In this document: one piece after another, positions 38,250 through 51,200 of the stretch | How the letters are laid out: every line of letters begins with the position of its first letter | How positions within the stretch are numbered: the stretch's first letter is position 1 | From: Malus domestica | Lineage: Eukaryota > Streptophyta > Magnoliopsida > Rosales > Rosaceae | Length of the DNA: 64,000 nt | Assembly: GCF_042453785.1 (NCBI RefSeq) | Contig: NC_091664.1 | Span: 18,573,001-18,637,000, forward strand | Reading direction: 5' to 3' | The notes under the pieces: generated by a model | What the model was told of the DNA's origin: nothing | The model's database searches: none | What the model saw: the letters and a program-made list of their open reading frames with translations, nothing else | Program-made: the position numbers and the translations under genes

Positions 38250-38790
38250 TTAAATTAAATTTAAAAATTTGACTAGTACTGTATGAATGTTTTTTTTATT
38301 AAGCTCTTATTTTCGAGTGTAGATGTAGTACTTAAAAGATAAATGTGTTTTAATGTTTTGAAGTAATATTTATGTGGCAATGTGTGGTATGTGCAAATTT
38401 AAGAAAAAAATATATTTTTCTTAACGGGTCTTAACGGGTCATAACGGGTCGGGTCACTTTACCTGTTGGGTAAAGTGACCCGACCTGTTAAGGACCCGTT
38501 AAGATAACAGGTGTGACACGACACGACCCGTTAAGATAACAGGTGTTACACGAAAACGACACGAACACGACAGACACGACCCGTTTGCCAGGCCTACTTT
38601 CTTTAGAGGTCAGCGTTGCAGGTTGTAATCACATGACCGCATTCTTTATCGTCGACTCCAAGACCGAGTATAATGCATTGCTCGGTCTGGATTGGATCTA
38701 TCAAACAAATTGCATCCCATCTTCATTATATCGAGTTCTCATCTTTTGGGACGGCAAAACCGTTGTGGTTCACCGTTTAAGGCTAATATG

Positions 38791-40589
38791 ATTTAGAATC
38801 CAAAAACATTTTCGTAAAAGCGTTTTGAATCATTTTAAACACACTTTCAAACGAGCTGTAGATAGTATTAAAAATTGAAATATAGAAGAGAAGAATTAAT
38901 ATTAATCTTTATTATATATATGAATATATAAATATGAGTTTGAATGGAATAGAATATTGGGGTTTTGTTAAGTTAATGAAGACCACGTCCACATGCTAAT
39001 GTAAAGCTATGTTTCGTATTTGAATGAAACAGAATATTGAGGTTATTAATTTAATGAAGACCACGTCCACATGCTATTGTAAAGTTAGGTTTTGTATGAT
39101 CTGGGCGTTTTGTTGGGTCCAATATTTTCAACAACAGCTAGGCATATATGCATGGCTGGAAGGGAATGGGTTTTTAGCTATCAATTATAATTCATTAAAT
39201 TTCTGAATTTTAAAATTTAAGGCACACAGGTAGACAATGTACGTACGTGGAGTAATGAAGATATCAACAAAAAAAAAATAATAATAATCTATATATTGAA
39301 TACATTTGATGATTAGGAGCGCAATGCTTCCACCAAATTATTCTATCAAGCTCCAATAACATATAGGATAATGGGGATGACAGTTTTTACCAAGCAAATT
39401 AGGGTTCCAGCTTTCCAGGGATATCTCACCTAAATTTGGGAAGAAATAAAAGGCGCACTTTAGGTGTGAAGATCAAGCAACATCATCTATTTTATTGAGA
39501 TTTTTTTTCTTGTTTGTTTGGAGTAGAGGTTAATACATGATTATTGATTAGCTGAAAATTGATCTATCACAAAAATGGAAATTGGACACAACATCATGTC
39601 CTATATTTCTTGAAAACATGGCATAGTGAGAAAACGTTCGTAATTTTTACTCAATTTACTACAACTTTGATCTTCTTTTTTTAACATGATTGATTTTTTT
39701 TTTTAATGAAATAGAGAGGGGTTAAGCGAGCTTAGTTATTCGTCAATAGTCATGTGCAAGACACCAACTCTCTCCCAAAAAGAAAATGACCATTAATGCA
39801 CCTAGAAAATTCTCACTCGTCCCCTATACCTACTTTTTTTAATAAAATTGAAAAATAAGATATTTTGAAAACGTCATATCTTAAATAAAAACAAAGCCTT
39901 GTGCACACAATCTTTCGTTGGTCTAGTATCATTGAACCAGTTTCTATTTCATCTTCTTGCATGTATATTCGTACTTTTGATCGTCTACCACGGAGACATT
40001 GCGTGCGTGTCACCTTTTTTAGTCAAGAGATCTGCAGATTTGATTTGTGGCGTCTGTCTAACTTTGCATATTTGTGTCAAGGTCTTTCACTTCACTTGAC
40101 TCCATTAATTGATTGTTTTCGGATTAATTAGAGAGTTTATGAAATTTGGTAGAGCACAGGTTGCCTGCATTGAGCAAATCAGCAAAAGGCAGATGAGACC
40201 AGATGAGAAGGTTTAATGAGCAATGGGGATGAGGTTTTGGCACGTACATATGCCTCTCACTCTCTTTTTCCATTACTCAAAGTATTTCTTATAATTTATA
40301 AATATTAGTCAAAATGAAGTATCGAGGATTAATTGCTCAAATATCTACTACATAACTAACAAATGTTGACGGCATATACTTCCAAATCTAATCATTTCAG
40401 TATCGCAACTTCCATATACTTTAAAAATAAAACATCATTTTAGCCACCTTCCCTATTTTGTGACAAGTGACAACATATATCAAACTAAAAATTAACACAA
40501 TCGTACTAGACGGTTGTATACGCTTCCATCTGACAACCAAACTATCATGTGCATGATAGAATAATTGTAAGCAAAATGTATATACTATT
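38791..40589. other. No gene seen; AT-rich flank with a short tandem duplication
   Basis: There is an imperfect duplication of about 75-80 bases (38940-39090); both copies contain GAAGACCACGTCCACATGCT. The open frames at 39024-39206 and 39813-40131 show no domain. The rest is AT-rich. Confidence 0.5.
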
Positions 40590-41006
40590 GCAGGCCTATT
40601 TGATTAAACGATCTAGGGTTTAGAGAGAAAGAGGGGGCCGGCCACTATTAGAGAGAAGAGAGATTGATTTAATTGTGAGGTGTGTTTGATTCACCCCGTT
40701 GTGCCTTTATTTATAGTAGTAGGAAAGGTAAAACCTTTCCCTTTAGGATTACAACATTTAATAGGTAATCTAGTCCTAATAGGAATATAAGATACATTCC
40801 TAGATTCCCTAGGATTTACACAATCACATTCATATTCTAAATATGACTGCAACACTCCCCCTTGAGTGTGTAAATACTCAACAAACCATCACATCAGATC
40901 TTCAGCATAAAAGGTAGAATAGTTGATGAAGTCATCGGCACAACGGGTAATCGCGAGTCTCAAATTTAAGTGAGGTATGCATTTGCAAAAACTCACAAAA
41001 ACCTTG

Positions 41007-41684
41007 CTATGGTAAAACCCAAGATAGGGGGAATCCAACATATGAGGGTTGAGTATTCAACTTCCCTAAAGAACACGCTTTGCATAGTGGGAATCCAACA
41101 TAGGGATGTAACTTATGCCCGTGTGAAGATTTGAGGATACGGCGCATCATGTCACGTCCAGGATGTCCCAAACGATTATGCCAAAGCAACAAAGTGTCCG
41201 GCAACTCAGGCATAGGGCCGGCCACACTATGGGTTTCTATGCCGCGAATGGTTGTGATGTACAACCCACTCGGCAAGCGTTCCAACTTCTCGTGAATATG
41301 CTTTTGGCCATATTCATACGAAGTGATACAAAGAAATTCAGAACCATGATCTTCAGTGGTTTCAAGATGATATTAATTTTCTCGAATATCTCTAAAACTC
41401 AGCAACATTCTTCCGGAACGTGGAGAATAGAGTGCCTCCTTAATGGTTAGAATTGTACCATTAGACAACATGATACGTGCCTTTTCGCATCCTTCAATCA
41501 AGTTGGATGAGCCTGAGAAAGTTGTCAAATGAGCTTTCTTGGTTATGAAGTTAGTAAAATAGTGTCGTTTACGCAAGATAGTGTGCGTGGTTGCACTATC
41601 TGCCAGACAACTAACTTCCCCACTAGACATACCTAGAAATAAATTGATTGAATTGGTCACATGTATAAATATAAGTCCATTCAT
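41007..41684 (-). pseudogene. copia protease and GAG-pre-integrase domain
   Basis: The protease motif reads CLADSATTHTIL (active-site D-S-A in place of D-S-G) at about 41605, followed by the ILSNGT and YSPRSGRMLLSFRDI blocks. After a frame break the GAG-pre-integrase pattern WHNRLGHPGRDMMRRIL and CKACSLGKL appears at 41110-41200. GGGAATCCAACATA is duplicated at 41030 and 41090, adding a repeated VGFPL peptide. Confidence 0.75.
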
Positions 41685-42017
41685 TCAATTAAGCAATTCG
41701 AGAAAATAATATCCATTCAAATAACAATCCATAATTCAACAAACTAAAACCAAACAAATTATTCCAAATACTAAGAAAAATTGTTCAAAATTAAACCATA
41801 AACCTAGCAAAATAGGGGGTAGAGCCGGCCACTCCTAGTGGGTTCAGCCACTAGGGATAAATGCCTTAAATACATGTCTATTTTATTCGTCCATAGGTGT
41901 TGATGCCTCCTAGAAATCCGATATCTCCATCGATGTGGTTGCATCTTCCGGATGATTCACATGTGCAAAGTTAGACTCGCGACGAAAATGATACTTGGCA
42001 ATAGCCTCAGGGGAAGT

Positions 42018-42931
42018 TCAACATACGAGTGACCAATGATCCATTGATCCACAGTGATAGCACATGTCCAGTTCTGTAGAAGCAGCCTGAACGGGAGCTT
42101 TGCCCTTGTTCTTGAAGTTTGGGACCTTAGAGGCGAGTAGTGGACGCTGCTGGGTCACATTTCTTCCCTTAGGTGTGGCACTCTGTTGACCTTGGGCCCG
42201 TGGTTGGGCTTGCCGCCCATTGCCACGGCCGTGACGGTTCTTTCGTCGTTTATGGCTGCTAGAATAGGTCGCATGAGCTTCAGGCGTGGCGATCGAGCCA
42301 GTGGGTCGAGCTTGATGATTCTTCATCAAAAGCTGGTTCTGCTTTTCAGCGAGAAGTAAAACGGAGATCAAATCCATAAACTTGGTGAATTTTTGTGCCC
42401 TATATTGTTGCTGCAGGACAATATTGGTGGCATGGAAGCTCGAATAAGTCTTGTCCAAGAGATCTGATTCGGTTAGTTCCACTTTGCAGAATTTCAACAG
42501 AGAACAGATTCTACAAACTTCAAAGTTGTATACATTCATGGACTTGAAGTTTTGAAAGCGAATATGCTACCAGTCTTGTCTTGCTTCAGGCAAGTATATG
42601 TCTTTCTAGTGATCGAAACGGTCGGCCAGAGTAAGCCAGATGGTACGTGGGTCCTCCTCAGTGAAATACTCAATCTGCAGTGCATCATGAATGTGTCTTC
42701 GAATGAAGATCATTGCAGTAGCCTTCATAGCTTCGTCAACAGGTCGGCGATAGGTGCCTCGATGGTGGCTCTAATACCCTTTGCAGTGAGATGGAGCTTC
42801 ACGTCTTGAACCCACTTCAGATAGTTTCTTCCAAAGACTTCTAGAGCGGAGAAACTAAGCTTGTTCAAGTTCGACATGTCCCTAAAACAGAGGGAGAAAA
42901 CGTGATTAGTCATATGGTAAGCCATATACAT
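42018..42931 (-). pseudogene. gag: copia gag with zinc knuckle, broken
   Basis: The N-terminus (MSNLNKLSFSALEVFGRNYL, 42884 down) fits copia gag polyproteins. A frame break follows near 42725. The C-terminal part at 42539-42018 has an Arg/Gly/Gln-rich segment (HKRRKNRHGRGNGRQ) and ends in a zinc knuckle whose last residues read CYHCGSMDHWSLVC. Confidence 0.75.
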
Positions 42932-45640
42932 ATATCGTAGAACACACAGGTTCTATAAACATGTAGTGGTTTAATTTATGCATGAAAACTACAGGTTTCA
43001 TGTGGTATGTTTTGAATGAAAACATCGGGTTTCAAAGTCACTAAATTTGAAACTACAAGTTCAATTTAGTTTTATGAACAATTAGTTCATAATGAAAGGT
43101 TCCTACAAGAAACACAGAATGCAATATACTAAGTAAGTGTAGTGGATTTAAGGTTCTTCGGGAACTCAAGTGTGAGAGCTTCGTTACTATGAAAGTATGT
43201 GACGGTTCAAAGTATAAAAATAAATTATTGAATCGTTAATGTCCAAAAGTGATCTTCAGATCAATAATTTTGGATTCATTATCAGATTAATGGACTACAA
43301 GTCACTTTTAATTAATTTAATAAATAGGGCCATACGGGGTCGATTATAGAAGCTAAATAAGTTTAACATACGAGTTAATTTATTTAGAATGCTAAAATAA
43401 TAGCATGTGGGTCGAAAAAAAAATGCCCTAAAACATAATTAGGCTCAAGTTGGGTGCCTAGAGTAAGAGGTATGGCCCAAAAAGGCTTGGGTGGTGGCTG
43501 CAGACCACAGGGCCAAAGAAAAATAGGCTTAAAGGCTTTACGGGAATGGGAGGAACCCCAGCCGTAGTTGGGTTCTTCGTGTGGACCGAAAGAAATAGGG
43601 GTCATGGGCAAGCCCAGGAAAACTGGGCTACAGGTTGCATGTGCGCGGGACAAGACCCAGCCCCATAGGCTGGTTAACGCAAACCTGTGGAAAAGACCCA
43701 GCCAACTGGGCTGGTGGAATCGGCTGCGGGGCGAGGCAACAACAAGGTCCTGCAAAAAGGAAGGCTTGAGGACACTAGTGTGGGCATGGTTGCAAGCCTG
43801 TGGCAAAGAGACCCAAACCAGGCGCACGACCTGGTTGTTTACACAATGCCATAGTGGTGCGATGGGTGCGCAGCACCATGTCCAAGTTCCCTTTTTTTCT
43901 TTTTTTCTTTTTCAAAATCCCTTAGGGTTTAGGAAAACCCTAAATATGCTTCTAATTTAATTTGGTACTTTGACTCACAAATTCCACATAACAATTTAAT
44001 TGTGCGATGCATGAAACAAATATATATATATTGACAAATATATGAACATATACAAATATATATATCGAAAGGAAAATATTTTATTGTTTTGGTTGTTGTT
44101 TATGTATTATTATGCATTTTGCAAAGTAAGGCTAACTATGTTTCCCTAATTAAGTCTATCTTTTTTGTTTATTAACAAAATTCACATGTACCGTCAAGTT
44201 TTCTTTAAAATGTTATTAAGGTTTGGAACTTCGGAAATGTATAAAACAACTTATATTGTACCAAATTTTCTGCAATGTTTTCCATTGAGGTAAGCAAAAA
44301 GTTAGCTTAAAATTCAGTCTAACCAAATTTCAAATCCTGGTTACGCCCTTGAGTGCTATCACCATCTAACGATCAGATATGTTATAATAACATATTTGAC
44401 CATCAAATACTAAGTATTTGTAAGTATTGTAGCCAGTCTTATTTATTTGAAGTGGATCCAAAAAATTTAATTTGTTGCTCTAGGTGTTACTAGTCAAATC
44501 ACAAACTCAAAAACCAAAAGAATAATACAAAAATAAAAGTCCTCAAAATTTGAGCAAGAATTGTTAAGAGGTTTATAAAAAGTTTTTTTTTTTTTTTTTT
44601 TTTGGGAACAAATGATAGTATCTACACTAAGAGAATAGGGAAGTGGACTAAACAATGGTATCTATAAAGAGTTTTAAAGAGGCAAGTGGTCAATTCACCA
44701 TTAATCAAATTGTACCCAACTTTAGCTCTTGTGTGGTGTAGTCTATAAGGTTAATAATAGAATCCCTTAAAATAAGTTATAATATATTTGTTGAAGTAGA
44801 TGAAAAGAAAGAAGTAAATTCAATCATGATTGAATTAAATATGAAAATAAGATATATTTTTAAATTCTTTTCTTCAGTATGATTAAAAGTTGAAATTTTG
44901 GATTCTTTTATGTTTATATTTCATAACTGAAATAATGTGTGAGGGCGGAAACCAAACTTAAAACATTAACCACCACATGAGCTACAAATTCCTTGTAAAA
45001 TTGGATGTACAAACAAAATGTGTGAAGTCATGCATCTAGAAGGCCCTTGGCTCTTTTGTTTTCACCACAGGATCAAAGCAGCAAACAAACAGCAGCATTT
45101 GAAACGATGGCATCCTCATTTTCTAGTGGACTTGGTCAAGAAGGTAATAATATGTGGTATCTTCTCCCATACATGATACATGACACTGTTTAGTGGAACA
45201 AACTTGCCTCTTTGTTTATATGACAAATGAGAAGAATCAAACCTTGTTGTTGTTGGACTTAGCACAACCAAAAACCTTCATGAGGCCAATCCCATGATAT
45301 ATTGGATTTATATATCAACGTGGTACTGCCAAAAAAAAAAACAAAAAATCTACATTTCATAGCCGCATCTATAGTTAATAGGTTCAAAGTATAATTGTAT
45401 TGGTCCAATATCATAGTGGATAAGGTATTATATTTCTACTCATATCTCCTAGGTTTAAAACTCCCTAGTCTCTTAAATTATTGTAATAGTTTAGAGCTCT
45501 TAAATTAAGTTCAAAGTATAGTTGTTTTATGATGCGAGATTTGCACATAAATCGGGAGATACATTAAGTGCTTGACCTAGAATTTTGTTCATATGGGGCG
45601 TAATCGGGTCAAATGCTAAGACCATCTTCAACTATATATT
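42932..45640. other. No gene seen
   Basis: 42932-43960 is probably leader or flank of the copia remnant; the opposed open frames at 43384-43960 have no domain. 43960-45640 is AT-rich with a poly-T run (44583-44603). No exon or repeat unit was recognised. Confidence 0.4.
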
Positions 45641-45689
45641 GAGCTAAATATGTTAAGGTTTGTAAGAATTTCTCAATAATTTCATTCTA

Positions 45690-46015
45690 TTTCATAAGCA
45701 AGATTATATTGTAAGATATATTTTGAAATCATAAGAACATCAAGATATTAGGATCACAAATTTAAAAAAAACGGAATTACAGTAAATCTATTATTATGAG
45801 AGGTACTCATAATCACAATTACATAATTTATGTCCCACCATAATAAGTCTTACTAGATAAGGATTACGTAATTGGTCAATCAAAGTGAAGACTTTACTAT
45901 TCTAGCCATATTGGGGTTGTAAGATCGCTCGAATATCAAGTCACTTAAATAATAAGTTAGTCAAGAATCAAGAGATTGATTGACAAGTCACTGATACTCA
46001 TAAGTATTTCAATTT
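45690..46015 (-). repeat. Copia LTR-like repeat, inverted partner of 58880-59335
   Basis: The minus strand reads TTGATTCTTGACTAACTTAT, then CCAATTACGTAATCC, then AATTATGTAATTGTGATTA and GTTCTTATGATTTCAAAATA. The same order with minor changes is on the plus strand at 58895-59325. About 150 bases of the other copy (59100-59255) are missing here. Confidence 0.7.
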
Positions 46016-46064
46016 AGATTTAATCTATCTTTCCAACCAAAATTTTTAAAACACTAGCATTGAG

Positions 46065-46352
46065 CACGATTTCAAAATGGTGCCCTATCAATTAAAAAAC
46101 TTGTCGGACCTGCCAGAATTGTCTTCTAATCCGATGAGACTATTAATGTTAAGTGTATCCGACAAGAGAAATCATGGCGGATTAAGCCTTTTTCTTGGCG
46201 GATTAAGCCTTTTTTTAACGCAAGCAATCATGTCGCTTCACTTTTCCGCCACTATAACCATTTCCTATCAGATTTTACCTAATATTTGACAGCAATAACC
46301 TTTTCTTGTCGGTTTTATTTGTGCCAGTAATGGGTAGTTTTGTAGTATAGTG
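46065..46352. mobile_element. CACTA-like remnant
   Basis: It ends TTTTGTAGTATAGTG, the complement of a CACTATACTACAAAA terminus. The interior carries CTTGTCGG and CCGACAAG motifs of the same style as the 346-bp element at 2742. The left end (CACGATTTCAAAATGG) is decayed and no target duplication is visible. An internal duplication (GGCGGATTAAGCCTTTTT twice) lies at 46167-46215. The open frame at 46077 is not a gene. 46353-47068 is AT-rich and unassigned. Confidence 0.5.
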
Positions 46353-47091
46353 GTTTATTCTGCTTAAATCAACATTTTCTTTAGTCATCAATTCTGATTA
46401 TGATGATCATTGTCTTTCAAGACAAAAGTTAAAAAAATGGCATCAATTTACTAATTGGTCATTTTGGTCACTTTCGAATAACAAATAACATGTTTCCATC
46501 TTTTGAGAACTTTATTGTTTCATATCAATAACAACATACTCTTGTGTCTGATTTAATCTTTTAAGAATCATTAAGTATCAACAAAACTAATTATTTAATA
46601 CCTTCTAAATGATTGTTTTGAAAAATTAGAATTCTAATTTATATAATAAGTAATTTTGTCACAAAGGGAATTAGTATACGTAGCAAATCATAACCTACAA
46701 CTAACATAATTTCAATTGGCAAAAGCTATTGAAAACCATATGTATTTCGTGTATTCCATGTTTTGACTATGCTATGCGGGTATTTTCCTTGTAGTTTGTT
46801 CTATTCTCTGCAACTCAACTATATCCATGGTATATTTTGGAAAATCAATAACAAAATAAGTAAATGTGTCAATCTTTTGCCTCAACTTTATCTAAGCTCA
46901 AAACTAGGATTAAAATTATAGTTAAAATGTTGATGTTTTTGAGATATCTAAATTAAGTTTTACTTTAATCGACTATGTTTTAAAATTAAAACATAAATTT
47001 TGAGTTTGGATTCTCTGATTAGCTGTTATTCTGATTCATTTTAATTGGTGACTGGACCAAATAATAAACACTACTACAAAATAGAGCTTTT

Positions 47092-47165
47092 ATGACACTT
47101 ATTAAAATTTTTAATGACATTTTTTTATTAAAAACGTTATTAAAATAAATCGATGACGCAACTAA
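47092..47165. repeat. Left subterminal repeats of the intact CACTA element
   Basis: Short ATGACACTT, ATGACATTT and ATGACGCAA motifs follow the terminus. They are fewer than at the right end. Confidence 0.55.
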
Positions 47166-47313
47166 AAAAACCAACGGGAAAGATTTATAAACGCAACTAA
47201 AATAAAAGACTGGTATGCGAATTCATCAAAACTTCCCAACCCTCACGACTCATTTGCTCCACTACCCAACCCACTCCCAGTCTCCCAGTCCCAGGCCAAC
47301 TCCCAGATAGAGA

Positions 47314-47535
47314 ATGAAATATCAACCCTCACGACTCATGGCGGAAGACTCCCTGTCTTTCTATCTCTCCCTGTCTTTCTCTCTCTGGGACGCCCAGAGT
47401 CTTCATCACAGAGTCTTCATCACGAACACTCACTGTCTTTCTATCTCTCCCTCTCTTTCTCTCTCTCTCTGGGACGCCCAGCCTTCATCAACCAGATTGA
47501 TTGTCTTCCCCAAATTTCACTCAAAACCTAATTGT
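47314..47535 (+). promoter_or_regulatory. CT-rich leader with an internal duplication
   Basis: Two copies of CTGTCTTTCTATCTCTCCCT followed by TCTCTCTGGGACGCCCAG lie at about 47352-47398 and 47428-47481. CT-rich tracts are common in plant 5' leaders, so this is probably the transcribed leader of the transposase genes. A short frame over it (76 codons) is rich in Ser/Leu and unlikely to be a gene. 47536-48286 holds poly-T runs and (CA)n patches, presumably a leader intron. Confidence 0.45.
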
Positions 47536-48286
47536 GTAAGGTAAGTTTGTTGGAATGGTTATGGGTTTTCTAGAAAATAATTTATATATTAATCTCTTTT
47601 GTGAAGTTGTATGGATTATTTGGAGCTATGTGGCTGGACAGATTTTAGTTTAGCCTTGTCATTTGCTAAAGTAGTTGTTGTACAAATTGTAGTTGAGATT
47701 GATTATTTGATTTGATTTGGTTAGTCATTGCCATGATCGTTGTTTTTTTTTTTTTTTTTTTTTTAATAACTTTGTCATCCCCTTAATACCAATTCTGAAT
47801 TAGATTAACTATTACTTTTATCTTCTTGTTTTTTTTTTAATCTTTAGATTGTGTGTTCTTGTGGGAGTTGGTGCTTATAGCACACCACATGTTTGATAAA
47901 ACTCCTCATAAGCTCTGTTTATGGTCTTATGTGACATATGAACTGGACATAATAACTCGTGTTGGCTAATAGCAGTATGGTGTCTATCAATGCATTCAAT
48001 TGTTTGTAGGTAGACAGACACACATATCTAACCCACAAGTGCACATTGGATAAATGAGCTTTATGTTCAGTTTGTCTTGAATTCACTCTCGTCTATTTAT
48101 ACGCTGCTATACACACACACATATGTACATGCAAATCTATGTGCACACACACAATACGTGACCTTTGGCTTGCATTTACTATAGCTGTAAATAATTCAAG
48201 AAGTAATAAATTCTTTTTTATCTTTAGCCTGCATTTACACACACATACGTACTTGACCTTTGGCTTGCATTTACAATCTGTTTTAG

Positions 48287-51200
48287 ATGGATAAATCTTG
48301 GATGTCTATGGATAGAAGATCACAAATGTATTCTGAAGGGGTTGAAAACTTTTTGAATTATGCGATGCTTCACGCTACTGATATTAACTACATACGTTGT
48401 CCGTGCCTAAAATGTGGTAACATTAAATCAAGGACGGTTAAAGAGATAAGAGAGGATCTCTTTTTCAATGGTATAGATCAAAGTTATTGTACATGGTATT
48501 GGCATGGAGAAGCTGTTCCAGATAGTAAGAATGAGAAAATGAGTAATCGGGAAGAAATAGTTGAAGATAACATTATCGGGATGGTGGAAGCAGCTTATGA
48601 TCATTTTACGTCAAATCCTAAACAATTTGAGAAGTTGTTAGAGGATGCAGAGAAGCCTGTATACCCTGGTTCAAACTTCACAAAGTTATCAACCTTGGTC
48701 AGATTGTACAATATAAAAGCAAAGAATGGGTGTAGTGATAAACTATTTGCAGATTTACTAGAATTTTTAGGAGTTTTGCTCCCACAGAAGAATGAAATAC
48801 CCCCCTCTGTGTATGAAGCAAAAAAAACATTGTTTTCTCTCGGAATTGAGTACGAAAAAATACATGCATGCCCCAATGATTGCATCCTATACAGGAAAGA
48901 GCATTTAGATGCAATTGCATGTCCTACATGTGGTTTTTCTAGATGGAAGGTTAACAAAAGTTCTAGGGAGCCTAGTAAGGGGGTACCTGCAAAGGTACTA
49001 TGGTATTTTCCCCCTATTCCAAGATTTCAAAGAATGTTTTATAATAGCAAGACAGCAAAGAATTTGATATGGCATGCCCAAGATAGAGAAGTTGATGGTA
49101 AGTTGCGTCATCCGGCTGACTCTCCCTCATGGAAGCTTGTTGACCACATGTGGCCAGAATTTGGTGATGACCCAAGAAATCTCCGACTAGCAATTTCAAC
49201 AGATGGGATTAATCCCCATAGTGCTTTAAGCAGTAGATATAGTTGTTGGCCAGTGATTATGGTCACTTACAACCTTCCACCATGGTTATGCATGAAGCGA
49301 AAATTTATGATGTTAACACTGTTAATATCCGGCCCTAAGCAACCAGGTAATGATATTGACGTTTATATGGCACCACTTATTGATGACTTAAAAACTCTAT
49401 GGGAGATTGGTGTTGAAACTTATGATGCATACAATAAGGAGAACTTTATGTTAAGGGCTGTGTTATTATGGACCATCAATGACTTTCCTGCTTATGGAAA
49501 CTTATGTGGGTGTAGTGTGAAAGGATACTCTGGATGCCCTATATGTGGTGATAGAACATCTTCTAAATGGCTAAAGTTAGGGAGAAAGGTAATCTTTACT
49601 GGTCATAGAAGATTCCTACCACAAAATCATCATTACCGACAACAAAAAAAACCATTTGATGGTACTCAAGAGTTTGGGTTAGCTCCATCTCCGTTGAGCG
49701 GGGAAGAAATATTGCATGAAGTTGAAGGAATCAAAATATCATGGGGTAAGAAGAATGTAAATCTCCTTGGAAAAAGGAAGGTGAGGAGTGGAACAAAGGC
49801 AAAAGTAATTGATAAAAAGGCTGATGCTCAAACTCGTTGGAAAAAGAAGTCAATCTTCTTTGATTTACCATATTGGAAGTCACTCCATGTTCGACATTGT
49901 TTAGATGTTATGCACATTGAGAAAAATGTTTGTGAGAGTATCTATGGTACATTACTTAACATTCCTGGAAAAACAAAGGATGGCGTCGCAGCCCGGAATG
50001 ATCTAATTGCTTTGGGTCTACGTACGGATTTGGCACCAAAACATGGAAATAACAAAACATTTCTTCCCCCAGCACCTTATACATTATCTAAGGCTGAGAA
50101 GATTTCAGTTTGCAAAGCATTGTCCGAACTCAAGGTCCCATCAGGATATTCTTCAAATTTCAGAAACCTTGTGTCAATGGAGGAGCTGAAACTGTTTAAT
50201 CTTAAATCTCATGATTGTCATATACTTATGCAGCAACTACTTCCTGTGGCACTTCGTGCAGTACTGCCAAAGCATGTAAGATATGCTATCACCAGATTTT
50301 GTCTATTCTTTAGTCACTTATGCAGCAAAACAGTTGATGTTTTAAGGTTAGATGAAATACAAAGTGAGTTGGTGATTACTTTGTGCTTGCTTGAAAAGAT
50401 TTTTCCACCTTCGTTTTTTGATATAATGGTCCATCTCACAGTGCACTTGGTTAGGGAAGTTCGCTTATGTGGCCCGGTTTATTTTCGTTGGATGTACCCT
50501 TTTGAAAGGTACATGAAAATATTAAAGGGTTATGTGAGAAATAAATATCGTCCAGAGGGTTGTATGGTTGAATGTTATATTGCAGAAGAAGCTATAGAGG
50601 TTTGTAGCGAGTATTTATCAGGGGTAGACCCAATTGGAATTCCGTTGAAGATTCGTTCACATCATAAAGATGTTGGCCATCCATTATCGGCTGGAAAATT
50701 TTTGAAGGCGGATAAAAAGTATTGGCAGCAAGCACATCACTATGTTTTGGATAACACACTTGAAGTGGAACCTTATATCAAGTAAGTTCAACCACTCATA
50801 CTCATTTATATAGTTTAACTTAGCATTATTTTTTCATTTACTTACAACATTTCCTATCCTTTTGACCAACTCAATGTTAATTATCAGGGAGCATAAGAAA
50901 TCCTTGATTAAGGAGCACCCCAAAAAATCAAAAAATTTGAAGTGGCTTCAGGATGAACATAATCGAACTTTCATTTATTGGCTGCAAAAAAAGGTATTAA
51001 ACTCGCATTGTACTTATGTACTAACAGTTTTGTTTATGAACTCAAACTAATTATGCAAACATATGCAGGTTGAGGATGAGCTTAATGTCCCTAATAATCA
51101 CATATCCGAAACCTTGAGATGGATAGCACATGGCCCTCGAGATGAAGTAACAAAATATTCTGGATATTCCGTTAATGGTTGTAATTTTCACACTAAGTCT

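Larger units (their letters stand above)
34828..38596. mobile_element. hAT-like non-autonomous element, 3769 bp, carrying a satellite array
   Basis: The ends are inverted: TAGGCCTGGCAA at the left and TTGCCAGGCCTA at the right. They are flanked by CTTTCTTT (34820-34827) and CTTTCTTT (38597-38604), a perfect 8-bp duplication typical of hAT elements. Both subterminal regions are full of GACACGACCCG, GTTAAGATAACAGGTG and AACGGGTC motifs, some in tandem (three TTAACGGGTC-like units at 38421-38450). A hairpin with 15-base arms lies at 38449-38483. No transposase gene was found; the interior is a duplicated low-complexity stretch and a 347-bp tandem array. Confidence 0.85.
30174..38790 (+). mobile_element. 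3'-truncated Ty3/gypsy element with nested hAT insertion
   Basis: LTR 30174-31231, primer-site-like sequence at 31235, gag 31804-33068, a gag-pro linker to about 34500, and a protease split by a hAT element into 34625-34827 and 38597-38790. No RT, RNase H, integrase or 3' LTR follows, so the 3' half is missing. The LTR start TGTTTGGA and the (T)GGCAxGCCCxGTGGGAC primer region match the second element of this type at 62105. Confidence 0.75.
34625..38790 (+). pseudogene. Aspartic protease of the gypsy element, split by a hAT insertion
   Basis: The first part carries the active-site motif FVDYGATVNIMP (about 34683) and runs to the insertion point at 34827. After the hAT element the same reading continues at 38597 with LEVSVAGCNHMTAFFIVD and NALLGLDWIYQTNCIPS (the LGxDW motif of retroviral-type proteases). 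Similarity ends at about 38785, where the element is truncated. Confidence 0.75.
40590..42931 (-). mobile_element. Ty1/copia remnant, minus strand, internally deleted
   Basis: From 42931 downwards come gag, a zinc knuckle, protease and a GAG-pre-integrase domain. Integrase core, reverse transcriptase and RNase H are absent. Sequence resembling an LTR (40590-40860, with a TATA-like CTATAAATAAA on the minus strand and a CACTCCCCCTTGAGTGTG element at 40854) follows directly, so an internal deletion removed the 3' half of pol. 42932-43960 may be its leader, but I saw no clear 5' LTR or primer site. Confidence 0.7.

Noticed and set aside
43384..43960. Opposed open frames of 130-147 codons
   Set aside because: They overlap each other in an AT/GC-mixed copia leader and show no recognisable domain or splice pattern.
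47314..47544. Small protein at the start of the intact CACTA element
   Set aside because: Encoded by a duplicated CT-rich leader; the composition is explained by the repeats.
48601..49199. Minus-strand frames within the TNP2 gene
   Set aside because: Shadows of the long plus-strand transposase frame.
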